DNA of 64,000 nucleotides from JBHGXV01 sp041920505 (GTDB lineage Bacteria > Bacillota > Bacilli > Brevibacillales > Brevibacillaceae): NCBI GenBank assembly GCA_041920505.1, contig JBHGXV010000039.1:231348-295347 (forward strand), read 5' to 3'. Both the position numbers and the translations under genes were made by a program. A model generated the notes under the pieces. That model was not told the DNA's origin, did no database searches, and worked only from the letters and a program-made list of their open reading frames with translations. Below are positions 26,886 to 35,450 of the stretch, piece by piece (position 1 is the stretch's first letter; each line of letters begins with the position of its first letter).

Positions 26886-27809
26886 CTACCCCATGAGCCG
26901 CTTGGCCTCCAGATACAGCACGAGAATAAACTTCTTCATGTTGATCTTGACCTGCGACAGGGAGTTCTTTTTTTCGTCTTCCAGCTCCAGCATGCGCTTG
27001 CGCACTTCGGTAAAATCAAAAAACGTGGAAGCGTACCGTTCAAACTTGTGGTTGGAGTAATCGGTCAGCCCGAGCGAGGCCAGGTGCGTCAACGCCTGAA
27101 ACAGCGCCCGGCGAATCCGCTGCTCGGCCGCTTTCACCTCTTTTTGCACATCCGCCAAAGCGGCAAACTGCCCCAGTTTTTTTCGGGCAACACTGGTCAA
27201 AATGTCCTTGAGCGAAGGAAAGTCGTACTCGTAGGATTGATCCCGTTCGCTTGTGTACAAATGCTCAAGGATATCCAGCAGATCCTTGCTGCCGCTCTCG
27301 CCGATCATCCCCAGTTCGGTCAACAGGTATCTCCCTGATGTGACGATCGTCTTTTCCGTAAACGGATTCTCCTTGCGTTCACGGATCTTGCCGATGCCAA
27401 GGGCGCGGATCGACTCGTGAAAATCCTGGATCGACCGCTGCAAGAGCACCCGTTCCTTCACTTTCTGAATCACGCTGATCACTTCCAGCCGATTGATCGG
27501 TTTGGTGATATAGTATTCGATCCCGGAGGCGTAGGCTTCGGCAATCATCTCTTTCGACTCGATCTGCGAGATCATGATGATCTTGCCCTCGAAGTGCGGA
27601 ATGATCTGCCGCACCGTTTCAATCCCGTCCCGCTGGGGCATGAGCAGATCGATCAGCAAAATATCCACCTTGCTTAGGGCGAGCATGTCCGCGTCGATGA
27701 GCGATCCGTCCCAGGCCTCGCCCACCACTTGCCCCAGTTCCTCGTCTTCGATGATCTGCGTCAGCATCACCCGTACCGCCTGGTCGTCGTCCACGATGAA
27801 AAACCGCAT
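26886..27809 (-). CDS. glnL: response regulator with YcbB domain (GlnL-like)
   Basis: 307 aa from ATG 27809, one base after the kinase stop. Receiver domain: FIVDDDQAV, phospho-acceptor Asp54 in ILLIDLLMPQ, Lys in YYITKPINR. The C-terminal half is the YcbB/GlnL DNA-binding domain (LTHLASLGLTDYSNHKFERY). B. subtilis GlnL with GlnK switches on glutamine transport and glutaminase genes; here the divergent gene is a GltP glutamate symporter. The symbol is by analogy. Confidence 0.85.
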   Translation of the reverse strand: MRFFIVDDDQAVRVMLTQIIEDEELGQVVGEAWDGSLIDADMLALSKVDILLIDLLMPQRDGIETVRQIIPHFEGKIIMISQIESKEMIAEAYASGIEYYITKPINRLEVISVIQKVKERVLLQRSIQDFHESIRALGIGKIRERKENPFTEKTIVTSGRYLLTELGMIGESGSKDLLDILEHLYTSERDQSYEYDFPSLKDILTSVARKKLGQFAALADVQKEVKAAEQRIRRALFQALTHLASLGLTDYSNHKFERYASTFFDFTEVRKRMLELEDEKKNSLSQVKINMKKFILVLYLEAKRLMG

Positions 27810-27810
27810 A

Positions 27811-29088
27811 CTATCCCCCTTTTCGCATGATCTCTTTGGCCGGCAAGCGGATCGCAAACACGGTCTCGCCGCAAATCGTGCGCTCCTCAACCGTCAACTC
27901 GCCGCCCAATTGTTCCACCATCTCTTTGACGTAGCTCAAGCCGATCCCGGTCGAAGGGTTGCCTGACACGTCGTACTTCGTGGTAAATCCCGGTTTGAAC
28001 AACAACTCCTTGTCTTTCACGGCAATCCCCGGTCCATCGTCGCACACCCGAAACGTGATCCACTCGCCGGACTGGACAATCGACAAGGTGACGCGCCCCG
28101 CGTCGCGAATCGCCTCGACGGCATTGGCAACCAGATTGTTCATCAGCGACAGGATCGTATAGATGTGGTACGGCGCGGGAGACACATTCACGTGACATTC
28201 GAACTCGATCTCCTTGGCCAGCATCCGGGCGTACTTTTGATTTGTCCGCACAATCATCTGCCCCAGCTCTTCCATGGTCATGTAGTCGCTGACGTGCTCG
28301 TTGGTGATCAATTTCGACAGCCCGGCGTAAATCCGCTGGTTGTCTTTCTTGATTTCGTGCACCTGCCCGGCGATTTTCAGCACCCGCTGGGCGACTCCCT
28401 CCACCCTGGCGCCCGGCTCCTGCAGGCAGCGGTACAGATCGTAACAGTCGCGAGTGACCGCTTCCACGTGCTGCAGCGTCTTTTTCAGGTGGATCGATTC
28501 TTCGTACAGGTTGGAGATCAGCATCAGCATCCGTTCATTGCGGTGCCGCTGCTGCTCTTCCAGGGACTTCGCCTCTCTCAACTGAATCATGTTGAAAAAG
28601 CCCAGCACAAAAAAGGTGCGGACAATCGCGATCGTCGCGATCTTCCCGACGATTTCCAGAGACAGGACGTTCCAGACGCTGGATGAGCGCAGCATCAACT
28701 CCCCGATGTTCGAGACGATTTCCACCGCGACCCCCAACAGGCCCAAAAGCAGCGGCTTTTGCTGATACTGGTTCATCCGTGTGAGCGTAAACAGGACGGA
28801 ATAGCAGAAGTAATAGAAAAACGACGGCAGATGGTGTCGGATCGACTCTTCCAGATGGAACGGATGGAGCGTCATCCAGTCCAGTCCCGTGCGGAAGAGA
28901 ATCACGCTCACACCGGCGAGAACCCCGAATACGACCGAAGGGATTCTGCGGATCCACAAGAGAAAAAAGAAAAACGCCGTGGTTCCGAAACTGACGCGGA
29001 AGTCGTCGTTAAACGGATGGAATTTCAGTTCCCCGCCGATTAGCACGATAAAAAGCATTAACAAGAGACCATAGATATTTTCCCTCAT
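27811..29088 (-). CDS. glnK: sensor histidine kinase, GlnK-like
   Basis: 425 aa from ATG 29088 (AAGGAAG about 10 nt upstream; a GTG at 29097 is too near the Shine-Dalgarno). Five or six membrane helices fill residues 1-175, as in YcbA/GlnK and NatK-type sensors. A linker coiled coil follows (LISNLYEESIHLKKTLQHVE), then HATPase: N-box LMNNLVANAVEAI, G1 CDDGPGI, G2 STGIGLSYVKEMVEQ. The phospho-acceptor is of the non-classical 5TM/Spo0B-like type; no HExxxP is visible. Operon with the glnL-like gene. Confidence 0.85.
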   Translation of the reverse strand: MRENIYGLLLMLFIVLIGGELKFHPFNDDFRVSFGTTAFFFFLLWIRRIPSVVFGVLAGVSVILFRTGLDWMTLHPFHLEESIRHHLPSFFYYFCYSVLFTLTRMNQYQQKPLLLGLLGVAVEIVSNIGELMLRSSSVWNVLSLEIVGKIATIAIVRTFFVLGFFNMIQLREAKSLEEQQRHRNERMLMLISNLYEESIHLKKTLQHVEAVTRDCYDLYRCLQEPGARVEGVAQRVLKIAGQVHEIKKDNQRIYAGLSKLITNEHVSDYMTMEELGQMIVRTNQKYARMLAKEIEFECHVNVSPAPYHIYTILSLMNNLVANAVEAIRDAGRVTLSIVQSGEWITFRVCDDGPGIAVKDKELLFKPGFTTKYDVSGNPSTGIGLSYVKEMVEQLGGELTVEERTICGETVFAIRLPAKEIMRKGG

Positions 29089-29122
29089 CCCCAACACTCT
29101 TCCTTCGTATAAAAACGCAACC

Positions 29123-29152
29123 GTTTGTATAGGTTTTTGTAGGTTTTTATAG
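29123..29152. promoter_or_regulatory. three tandem 10-bp repeats, probable GlnL-type operator
   Basis: GTTTGTATAG, GTTTTTGTAG and GTTTTTATAG lie head to tail with exact 10-bp period, i.e. on one face of the helix, between the divergent kinase gene and gltP. As I recall, B. subtilis GlnL reads direct T-rich repeats of the TTTTGT-N4-TTTTGT form; TTTTGTAGGTTTTTAT here matches with one change. Confidence 0.65.
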
Positions 29153-29215
29153 GAATACGCTTACAATCTGTAACAATACCATCAAATTTGCATAAACGCA
29201 AAGGAAGGAGAGAGT

Positions 29216-30484
29216 ATGAAAAAATTTGGATTGGCCTTACAAGTTTTTCTGGGTCTCTTGTTGGGTATCGTCGTCGGCGCCGTGTTCTACGGCAACCCCG
29301 CGATTGAAACGTACCTGAAGCCGCTTGGCGACATTTTCATTCGCCTGATCAAAATGATCGTCGTCCCGATCGTCATTTCCTCTCTGGTCGTCGGTGTGGC
29401 CAGCGTGGGCGACATGAAAAAGCTGGGCAAAATCGGCGGCAAAACCATCATTTATTTTGAAATCGTTACCACGATCGCGATCGTCGTTGGACTGTTGGCC
29501 GCCAACCTGTTCAAACCCGGCGTCGGCATCCCGTTGAACGAGCTTTCCAAAACGGACATCCAAAAGTACGTCGACACCACTCATCAGGCAGTCAGCCACA
29601 GCTTCATCGATACGTTCGTCAACATTGTGCCGACGAACATCTTCGATGCCCTGGCCAAAGGGGACATGCTCGCCATCATTTTCTTTTCCGTCATGTTTGG
29701 TCTGGGGATCGCGGCAATCGGTGAAAAAGGAAAACCGGTTCTCGCCTTCTTCCAGGGCATGGCTGACACCATGTTCTGGGTGACCAACAAAGTGATGCGC
29801 TTCGCTCCGCTCGGCGTCTTCGGCCTGATCGGGATCACCGTCTCCAAATTCGGCGTCGGTTCCCTCATTCACCTCGGGAAACTGGCGCTTCTGGTGTACG
29901 GCACGATGATTTTCTTCGTGATTGTGGTGATGGGGGTGATCGCCAAACTGTGCGGAACCAGCATCCTGTCCATCATCAAGATTTTGAAAGACGAGATCGT
30001 GCTGGCCTACTCGACGGCAAGCTCGGAAACCGTTCTGCCAAAGCTGATCGAAAAAATGGAGAAGTTCGGCTGTCCCAAGGCGATCACGTCGTTCGTCATT
30101 CCCACCGGGTACTCGTTTAACCTGGACGGCTCCACCTTGTACCAGGCGCTGGCCGCCATCTTTATCGCCCAGATGTACGGCATGGACCTGCCGATCAGCA
30201 CGCAAATCACGCTGATGCTCGTGCTGATGGTCACCTCCAAAGGGATCGCCGGGGTGCCAGGCCTCTCCTTCGTCGTCTTGCTTGCGACGCTGGGTTCAGT
30301 CAACATCCCGGTAGAGGGACTGGCCTTCATCGTCGGGATCGACCGCATCCTCGACATGGCACGCACCGTGGTCAACGTCATTGGCAACTCGCTCGCGGCC
30401 GTCGTGATCGCCAAATGGGAAGGCGAGTTCGACCATCAGAAAGCCAATACCTATCTGCAAGAACAGAACCAATCAGCAGCTTAA
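29216..30484 (+). CDS. gltP: proton/glutamate-aspartate symporter, GltP subfamily
   Basis: 422 aa, ATG with GGAAGGAGAG upstream. DAACS family with 8 TM and two re-entrant loops: HP1 STASSETVLPKLIEKME, TM7 GYSFNLDGSTLYQ, HP2 SKGIAGVPGLSF, TM8 DRILDMARTVVNVIGNSLAA. The Arg in MART binds the side-chain carboxylate. The Na1 Asp of GltPh/GltT is Asn here (NVIGN), as in E. coli GltP, pointing to H+ rather than Na+ coupling. Divergent from the glnK/L-like pair, which probably controls it. Confidence 0.93.
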   Translation: MKKFGLALQVFLGLLLGIVVGAVFYGNPAIETYLKPLGDIFIRLIKMIVVPIVISSLVVGVASVGDMKKLGKIGGKTIIYFEIVTTIAIVVGLLAANLFKPGVGIPLNELSKTDIQKYVDTTHQAVSHSFIDTFVNIVPTNIFDALAKGDMLAIIFFSVMFGLGIAAIGEKGKPVLAFFQGMADTMFWVTNKVMRFAPLGVFGLIGITVSKFGVGSLIHLGKLALLVYGTMIFFVIVVMGVIAKLCGTSILSIIKILKDEIVLAYSTASSETVLPKLIEKMEKFGCPKAITSFVIPTGYSFNLDGSTLYQALAAIFIAQMYGMDLPISTQITLMLVLMVTSKGIAGVPGLSFVVLLATLGSVNIPVEGLAFIVGIDRILDMARTVVNVIGNSLAAVVIAKWEGEFDHQKANTYLQEQNQSAA

Positions 30485-30489
30485 TCGCC

Positions 30490-30530
30490 AAATCCCCGGA
30501 ATCGCCGCCAGGCGGGCCGGGGATTTTTTT
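30490..30530 (+). terminator. terminator after gltP
   Basis: AAATCCCCGG ... CCGGGGATTTTTTT, a 9-10 bp stem with a large GC-rich loop. Confidence 0.92.
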
Positions 30531-30680
30531 CGCATCACCCCGTCCCCTGTGCCTTCTCTTTTCCCTCATAAATGTTCAATTTTCCGTCAACAATATATAC
30601 CCTAATGGGTTTATTTTTATGGGAAAATATAGCCAGCGAGAATAACAAAGATCACACTTGATTGCAAAGGGGAGTTTGTG

Positions 30681-31664
30681 GTGAATGTCGGACTGATTCG
30701 CCCACTGACTGAACTGGGTGCGCTTATTCTATTTTTTCTGGTCCCGCTTTTGAACCTGTTTCGGATTGACCTGCCCAACTTGCGTTTTTTCCTGCTGGGA
30801 CGGCAATTTACCTTCAATGAGGGTTACATCCTGCTTCTGGTGATTCTCACCCTGGTGTTTACGTTCGTGTCGATTTCGCAGTGGTTTGGCCGCCAGTTCT
30901 GCGGCTGGCTTTGTCCGCACAACACGTTCTCCGGCTACCTGATCCGAATCACCAAGTGGAGCTGGCTCAAATCGGCCTCGGCCCGCAAAACGGTCGATCT
31001 GGTGCTGTCCATCCTGTTTGCCCCGATCATCACGTTCTGTCTGCTCGCCTATTTCATGTCGCCGTGGGACATGTGGCGGACGCTCATTACGGGAGATTGG
31101 CTGACCCACACAGGCATCTTCTTTATCGGCGGCTGTCTGATGTTTTTCCTGATGATCTACAAGTTGCGCTACCGCTTCTGCCAGCACGCCTGTCCCTACG
31201 GCATGTTGCAGATGATCCTCTCCGGCGGCAATCAAAAACGCGCACTGAAGCAGTCGATGTTCAGCGGCGTCGGACTCGTCTTGCTGGTGGTCATGGTCAC
31301 ACTGGTTTCGCTGACTACGTATTTCGCCCTGAAGAGTCCCGGATACGCGATCAGCCTGGAAAAGAAACTGGACGGCGTGGTGTCGGAAAACAAGCTGGTT
31401 TACAGCTATGACCTGACCGTGGAAAACCTGAAAGCCAAACCGGTCACCTATACAGTGCGGTACAACGGCGTCGGGACCAACTGGCAAAACACCCTGCCCG
31501 AGCAAATGACGCTGGGACCCAACGAGACCCAGACCCGGCCGCTCGTGTTCCGGCTCGACAAGACCGACATCGGCAAAAGCTACCCGATCGAAATCATCGT
31601 CGCCAACGAGAATCAGCAGGAACAGGTTCGTCGCATCACGTTGTTCCCGGTGCAAAAACCGTGA
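30681..31664 (+). CDS. short CcoG/FixG-like Fe-S membrane protein without ferredoxin domain
   Basis: 327 aa from GTG 30681 (AAAGGGGAG about 7 nt upstream; a GTG just before is possible). Four TM helices with FCGWLCPHN (Cys74, Cys78) and RFCQHACPYG (Cys167, Cys171), the NapH/CcoG membrane cysteine motifs. The C-terminal 110 residues form the FixG Ig-like domain (YTVRYNGVGTNWQNTLPEQM). The two 4Fe-4S ferredoxin motifs of CcoG, normally between, are absent. CcoG reduces copper for cytochrome cbb3 assembly; here a reductive or metal role is inference. Confidence 0.8.
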   Translation: MNVGLIRPLTELGALILFFLVPLLNLFRIDLPNLRFFLLGRQFTFNEGYILLLVILTLVFTFVSISQWFGRQFCGWLCPHNTFSGYLIRITKWSWLKSASARKTVDLVLSILFAPIITFCLLAYFMSPWDMWRTLITGDWLTHTGIFFIGGCLMFFLMIYKLRYRFCQHACPYGMLQMILSGGNQKRALKQSMFSGVGLVLLVVMVTLVSLTTYFALKSPGYAISLEKKLDGVVSENKLVYSYDLTVENLKAKPVTYTVRYNGVGTNWQNTLPEQMTLGPNETQTRPLVFRLDKTDIGKSYPIEIIVANENQQEQVRRITLFPVQKP

Positions 31665-31665
31665 C

Positions 31666-31692
31666 AAAACCCGCCCCATAGGCGGGTTTTTC
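31666..31692. terminator. terminator after the CcoG-like gene
   Basis: AAAACCCGCC CCATA GGCGGGTTTTT; also usable by the converging MarR gene. Confidence 0.9.
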
Positions 31693-31720
31693 CGTCTCAT
31701 CGGTTCTGCCTGAACTAAAC

Positions 31721-32233
31721 TCATCCGCTGGCCGTCAGCCGTTCCTCCCCTTCGTGTATCCAGCGCACCTTCTCCGCCCCGTGCAGCGACTGGGCGAGAA
31801 ACGACAAACATTCAAAAAACAGCTCCACAACCACCTGGCTGTACCGTTCCTTCAGCCGCTCCAACGCCGCGGTCAAGCGGAAAATCTCCGGGGTATTCTG
31901 CCGGCTGGTCTCGATTACCTGCCGTCCCATCACAGTGGGATAAACGTTGACCACCCGTCCGTCGAGGTCCGATTTTTCGATCGTCACGAGCCCCTTCTCC
32001 ATCAGCTTCTTGATATGGATGACAATGGACGACGGATGCCAAAACGTCCAGTCCGCGATCTGGGTGACACGGACGCCTTCGTAGCAATAAATGATCCATA
32101 AAATATTCAACTGAACGGACGAATCCAATCCGGCCAACTTTGCCGCCCTCTCCCAATCTTCCTTGTTGACCACGTTAATCGCCCTGAGCGTGTTCAATGC
32201 TGCATACACCTGACGAATGGACGAATCATTCAT
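31721..32233 (-). CDS. MarR family transcriptional regulator
   Basis: 170 aa from ATG 32233. Winged helix: ILWIIYCYEGVRVTQIADWT, recognition helix SSIVIHIKKLMEKGLVTI, wing KSDLDGRVVNVYPT. The C-terminal helices for dimerisation are long. It lies convergent to the CcoG-like gene, divergent from the DUF1885 gene. Ligand unknown; no redox Cys pair is positioned as in OhrR. Confidence 0.85.
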   Translation of the reverse strand: MNDSSIRQVYAALNTLRAINVVNKEDWERAAKLAGLDSSVQLNILWIIYCYEGVRVTQIADWTFWHPSSIVIHIKKLMEKGLVTIEKSDLDGRVVNVYPTVMGRQVIETSRQNTPEIFRLTAALERLKERYSQVVVELFFECLSFLAQSLHGAEKVRWIHEGEERLTASG

Positions 32234-32460
32234 GCAGTACACTCCCCCAACCACTCTTTCTCTGTACAGGAACGAAAGAACAAATATTGTTTACATTGTA
32301 CACTTTTCTGAAAACACACGCAATTGTTTTCCCCATTCTCTCTTTCGGTTGTCAAAGATGGACAGGAATGCTACACTTAACAGTGGCTAGAAAACTTGGT
32401 TTCCGCCAAGCCGTTAGCGCAGGCGGACGCAAGATAGATCCGTATGGGAGTGACCACACA

Positions 32461-32889
32461 GTGAACCTGCAAACCGCCTACATATATTTTGTCGAAGGCT
32501 CCACGGCTCCGCAAGCAACCCTCGCTGACGTCAAGGCGCAATTTTCGCGCTACATTGAGATGACGAAAAAGACCGGGGAGCAGTTGGGCTGGGGATACGC
32601 CGACTCCGCTTTTCCTTATACCATCGAGGAAAAACCGGAAGGCAAAGACTCCTGGATCCTGTTGAAAGGCAAAGACCCGCAGTTGTACAAGTACATCATT
32701 GTCGGCGTGGGCAGCAAGGAAGAGAACGGCAAACAGACCCACTACATTCAGGTGTCGCTCCCGGAAGCGGCGACTCACGGGGACAAAGGCAAGGCAAACG
32801 AGTTTTGCCGTTATCTGGCGCGGACGTACAAAGCCGAACTGCACCTGTTTAACGGACGGGTGCAATACTTCCAGCCGCGCAAGCCATAA
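32461..32889 (+). CDS. DUF1885 family protein
   Basis: 142 aa from GTG 32461 with GGGAGTG 8-9 nt upstream; the frame is open far upstream but without coding character. Contains YIYFVEGSTAPQATLADVKA, GEQLGWGYADSAFPYTIEE and HGDKGKANEFCRYLARTYKA, then ELHLFNGR, which I associate with DUF1885 of Bacilli. Soluble, function unknown. Confidence 0.78.
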   Translation: MNLQTAYIYFVEGSTAPQATLADVKAQFSRYIEMTKKTGEQLGWGYADSAFPYTIEEKPEGKDSWILLKGKDPQLYKYIIVGVGSKEENGKQTHYIQVSLPEAATHGDKGKANEFCRYLARTYKAELHLFNGRVQYFQPRKP

Positions 32890-32934
32890 AGCGGCTTATC
32901 GGCCGGGGCAACACGGACCATTTCGGTGCAGTCA

Positions 32935-32967
32935 AACGGGCAACCGCTTGGCTGCGCCGTTTTTTTG
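32935..32967 (+). terminator. terminator after DUF1885 gene
   Basis: ACGG/CCGT and GCAACC/GGCTGC form an imperfect stem followed by seven T. Confidence 0.8.
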
Positions 32968-32982
32968 CCCGCCGTCGTCCGA

Positions 32983-33013
32983 CAAAAAAACAGGTTCCCG
33001 CAACGAGAACCTG
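32983..33013 (-). terminator. terminator after DUF4912 gene
   Basis: Minus strand CAGGTTCTCG TTG CGGGAACCTG followed by a T-run. Confidence 0.9.
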
Positions 33014-33031
33014 CATCCAGTCAAAAACGTA

Positions 33032-33397
33032 TCAAGAGATAACCTCAGAACGTGACAGCGAATAAAATCTTCCGTCAATCGTACGTATCCCCAGATCGAC
33101 GCAATACGAGGAACCTTCCATGACACCGTAGAGAATCCACTCGGACGAACGATGGTTAATGTCGAAGTCGGTGTAGATATCCATCCCGTCGTTGCGGATT
33201 TCGTCACGCTCGCTGACGTCGTACAAACGCAGGACAAACGGCAATTCGGCGAAAGGAATGGCAAATTCCCTCTCCACTTCCTGCTTGAATTCCTCCGTCA
33301 TGTGCCAAGTAGCCAAAATCGATTGCTCATCTTTCCACGAGATACGTATACTCGGGCCCTCTACATCTGTGGACGACCGCGCGGGCTTCGTCTTCAT
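33032..33397 (-). CDS. DUF4912 domain protein
   Basis: 121 aa from ATG 33397 (a TTG at 33424 is possible but lacks a Shine-Dalgarno). Domain core: ILATWHMTEEFKQEVE, FVLRLYDVSERDEIRN, SSEWILYGVMEGSSYCVDLG and RFYSLSRSEVI. The domain is an Ig-like fold of unknown role, often in surface or regulatory proteins. No signal peptide. Confidence 0.85.
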   Translation of the reverse strand: MKTKPARSSTDVEGPSIRISWKDEQSILATWHMTEEFKQEVEREFAIPFAELPFVLRLYDVSERDEIRNDGMDIYTDFDINHRSSEWILYGVMEGSSYCVDLGIRTIDGRFYSLSRSEVIS

Positions 33398-33498
33398 TCG
33401 CTCCCATCTTTCCTTTCTGGTCAAACTAGCCTTTTGTACGTTGTGTTGCTATCGATTATACCACGAAACGCGCGAAAATGAAATCGGATACGTCACGT

Positions 33499-34092
33499 TC
33501 AGCGACCGACAGTGAACCGGTTCTCTCCCACCAGTGTATACGGCGACCGCTTGTCTCGTTTCATCCACAACTGCACTTTATAGATGCCGTACTGATCCAG
33601 TTTGGTCGAGATGAACGGCTGGGAGAAGTAGAAGCTTCTGCTGCTGCGTGTCGAAAAAGTCCGTTCCTTTCCAGCATCGATGACGCGACCGTTGGGTCCG
33701 ACGAGGCGCACTTCCAGAATCAGTTCGTTGGACACCGGAGCGTTATCCACTTCGACGAACACGCCGAAACTGCGCGGAATATCCTTGTCCAGCCATCCTT
33801 TGATCGGATTGGTGAACACCAGATCCTTGTTCCGGTATTGCTGGATGCCTTCGAGAACCAGCATATTGACGTTAGGCTTTTCCACGACTAGTTTCCCCGT
33901 CTCGGAGTCATAGGTGCTAAAACCGCCCATTTTTTCCACGAGCGTTTGAACCGCGCTCGCGCTGGAAGCCGGAAGCTCGGCTCCTACCTTCTCGCTGTCG
34001 ATCGATATCTTCAAGATCCCTTCGCCCAGCGCCGTGGTCGCCACCCCCGCCACCATCAATGTCGCCAGCGCAGTTATCCATCTTTTCTTCAT
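33499..34092 (-). CDS. secreted protein of unknown function
   Basis: 197 aa from ATG 34092 with GGAGGAAAGG upstream. Sec signal peptide KKRWITALATLMVAGVATTA. A small alpha/beta N-terminal module (VQTLVEKMGGFSTYDSETGK, then LVVEKPNVNM) resembles the copper-amine-oxidase N-terminal stalk domain. A C-terminal beta domain follows (LILEVRLVGPNGRVIDAG, YKVQLWMKRD). Extracellular; function not assigned. Confidence 0.75.
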   Translation of the reverse strand: MKKRWITALATLMVAGVATTALGEGILKISIDSEKVGAELPASSASAVQTLVEKMGGFSTYDSETGKLVVEKPNVNMLVLEGIQQYRNKDLVFTNPIKGWLDKDIPRSFGVFVEVDNAPVSNELILEVRLVGPNGRVIDAGKERTFSTRSSRSFYFSQPFISTKLDQYGIYKVQLWMKRDKRSPYTLVGENRFTVGR

Positions 34093-34259
34093 GATCCTTT
34101 CCTCCACCTGTTTTGTCCGTGCATGGGATGCCAATCCCATCATTTCTTTCCTCATTATGTTATACGCGCCAACAGACAAATAGTTGTGGCTTGACGGACG
34201 ATTTTTTCAACAGAATTCACAGTATCCACAAAACCTTATTCACAGGGGTGTGGATAATT

Positions 34260-34296
34260 AAAAAAAGCATCCGAGGCCTGGTCGTGCCTCGGATGT
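34260..34296 (-). terminator. terminator of the dap operon
   Basis: Minus strand CATCCGAGGC ACGACCAG GCCTCGGATG followed by CTTTTTTT. Confidence 0.93.
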
Positions 34297-34316
34297 GGCT
34301 GAAAGCAGGTATGGGG

Positions 34317-35450
34317 TTATGCCGGTTGGGACGACTTCCAGGCGAGAAAGCCGGTCACCGTGCGGATAGCGACCTCAATTGCCCGTTCGGCCGGTTCGAT
34401 CTTGGCGTGGTGCAGTCCATAAGGGGTGTCGACGCCAAGCCAGAACATGAAGCCGGGGATCTCAGCGAGAAAATAGCCGAAGTCTTCGCCGGTCATCGCC
34501 TCCGTACATTCCACCAGTTCGGCTGTATCGCTTTCGCGGACCCAGTCCATAAACTCTCCGGTCCATTCATGGTGGTTGTAGACCTGGCAGTAGTTAGACC
34601 CGTAATCGATGGACGCACGGCACTCGAAGCCGGTCTCGACGCCCTTCACCAGCGCCTCGACGCGCGCTTTGATCTTTCGCATCGATTCCATCGACAGCGT
34701 GCGAATCGTGCCCTCGATCCTCGCCTTTTCGGCGATGATGTTCTGTTTCGTTCCGCCCTCGATCTTGCCGATGGTGACGACACCTGAATCGAGCGGATCG
34801 ATGTTACGGGCCACAATGGTCTGCAACTGGGTCACCAGGTGGCTGGCGGCGACCACCATGTCGTTGGCCCGGTGCGGGTAGGCGGCGTGGCCGCCTGTTC
34901 CGGTCAGCTCGATGAACAGCTCAGACGTATTGGCAAACAGGATGCCTTTGCGCGTGGCAATCGTGCCCACCGGGTACTCCGGAGCGATGTGCAGCGCAAA
35001 GATCGCATCCGGCTTCCAGCGGGCAAACACGTCGCTCTCCAGCATCGGTTTGGCACCGCCGGGGCCTTCTTCCGCCGGTTGGAACACGAACAACAGGTCG
35101 TCGTCAATCGGCTCGCGCACAAAGTGGGTAAGCACGCCAAGGCCGATCGCCATGTGCATGTCGTGGCCGCAGGCGTGCATGTATCCTTCGTGGCGGGACG
35201 CAAACGGATACGTCGTCTCTTCCTTGATCGGCAGGCCGTCCATGTCAGCCCGCCAGGCCAGCGTCCGTTTCGGGTTTCGCCCTTTCACCCGGACGAGAAT
35301 CCCTGTGCGCCAGGTCGCGATCTCCAGCCGCTCCTGCGGCAACGTCCGCAGGTAGTCGAGGAGATACTGTTGGGTCTTGTACTCCTGAAACCCCGGTTCG
35401 GGGATCTGGTGCAAATCGCGGCGAATCTGGACAAACGCGGAGACGGTCAT
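34317..35450 (-). CDS. dapL: N-acetyldiaminopimelate deacetylase
   Basis: 377 aa. M20D metallopeptidase fold: HMHACGHDMHMAIG (metal ligands), FVFQPAEEGPGGA (catalytic Glu), ALHIAPEYPVGT, TGTGGHAAYPH and EAMTGEDFGYFL. It releases meso-DAP pathway intermediate LL-DAP from its N-acetyl form, the last acetyl step in Bacilli (YkuR). The ATG overlaps the TGA of the aminotransferase gene (ATGA), so translation is coupled. Third gene of the lysine-riboswitch operon. Confidence 0.9.
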   Translation of the reverse strand: MTVSAFVQIRRDLHQIPEPGFQEYKTQQYLLDYLRTLPQERLEIATWRTGILVRVKGRNPKRTLAWRADMDGLPIKEETTYPFASRHEGYMHACGHDMHMAIGLGVLTHFVREPIDDDLLFVFQPAEEGPGGAKPMLESDVFARWKPDAIFALHIAPEYPVGTIATRKGILFANTSELFIELTGTGGHAAYPHRANDMVVAASHLVTQLQTIVARNIDPLDSGVVTIGKIEGGTKQNIIAEKARIEGTIRTLSMESMRKIKARVEALVKGVETGFECRASIDYGSNYCQVYNHHEWTGEFMDWVRESDTAELVECTEAMTGEDFGYFLAEIPGFMFWLGVDTPYGLHHAKIEPAERAIEVAIRTVTGFLAWKSSQPA

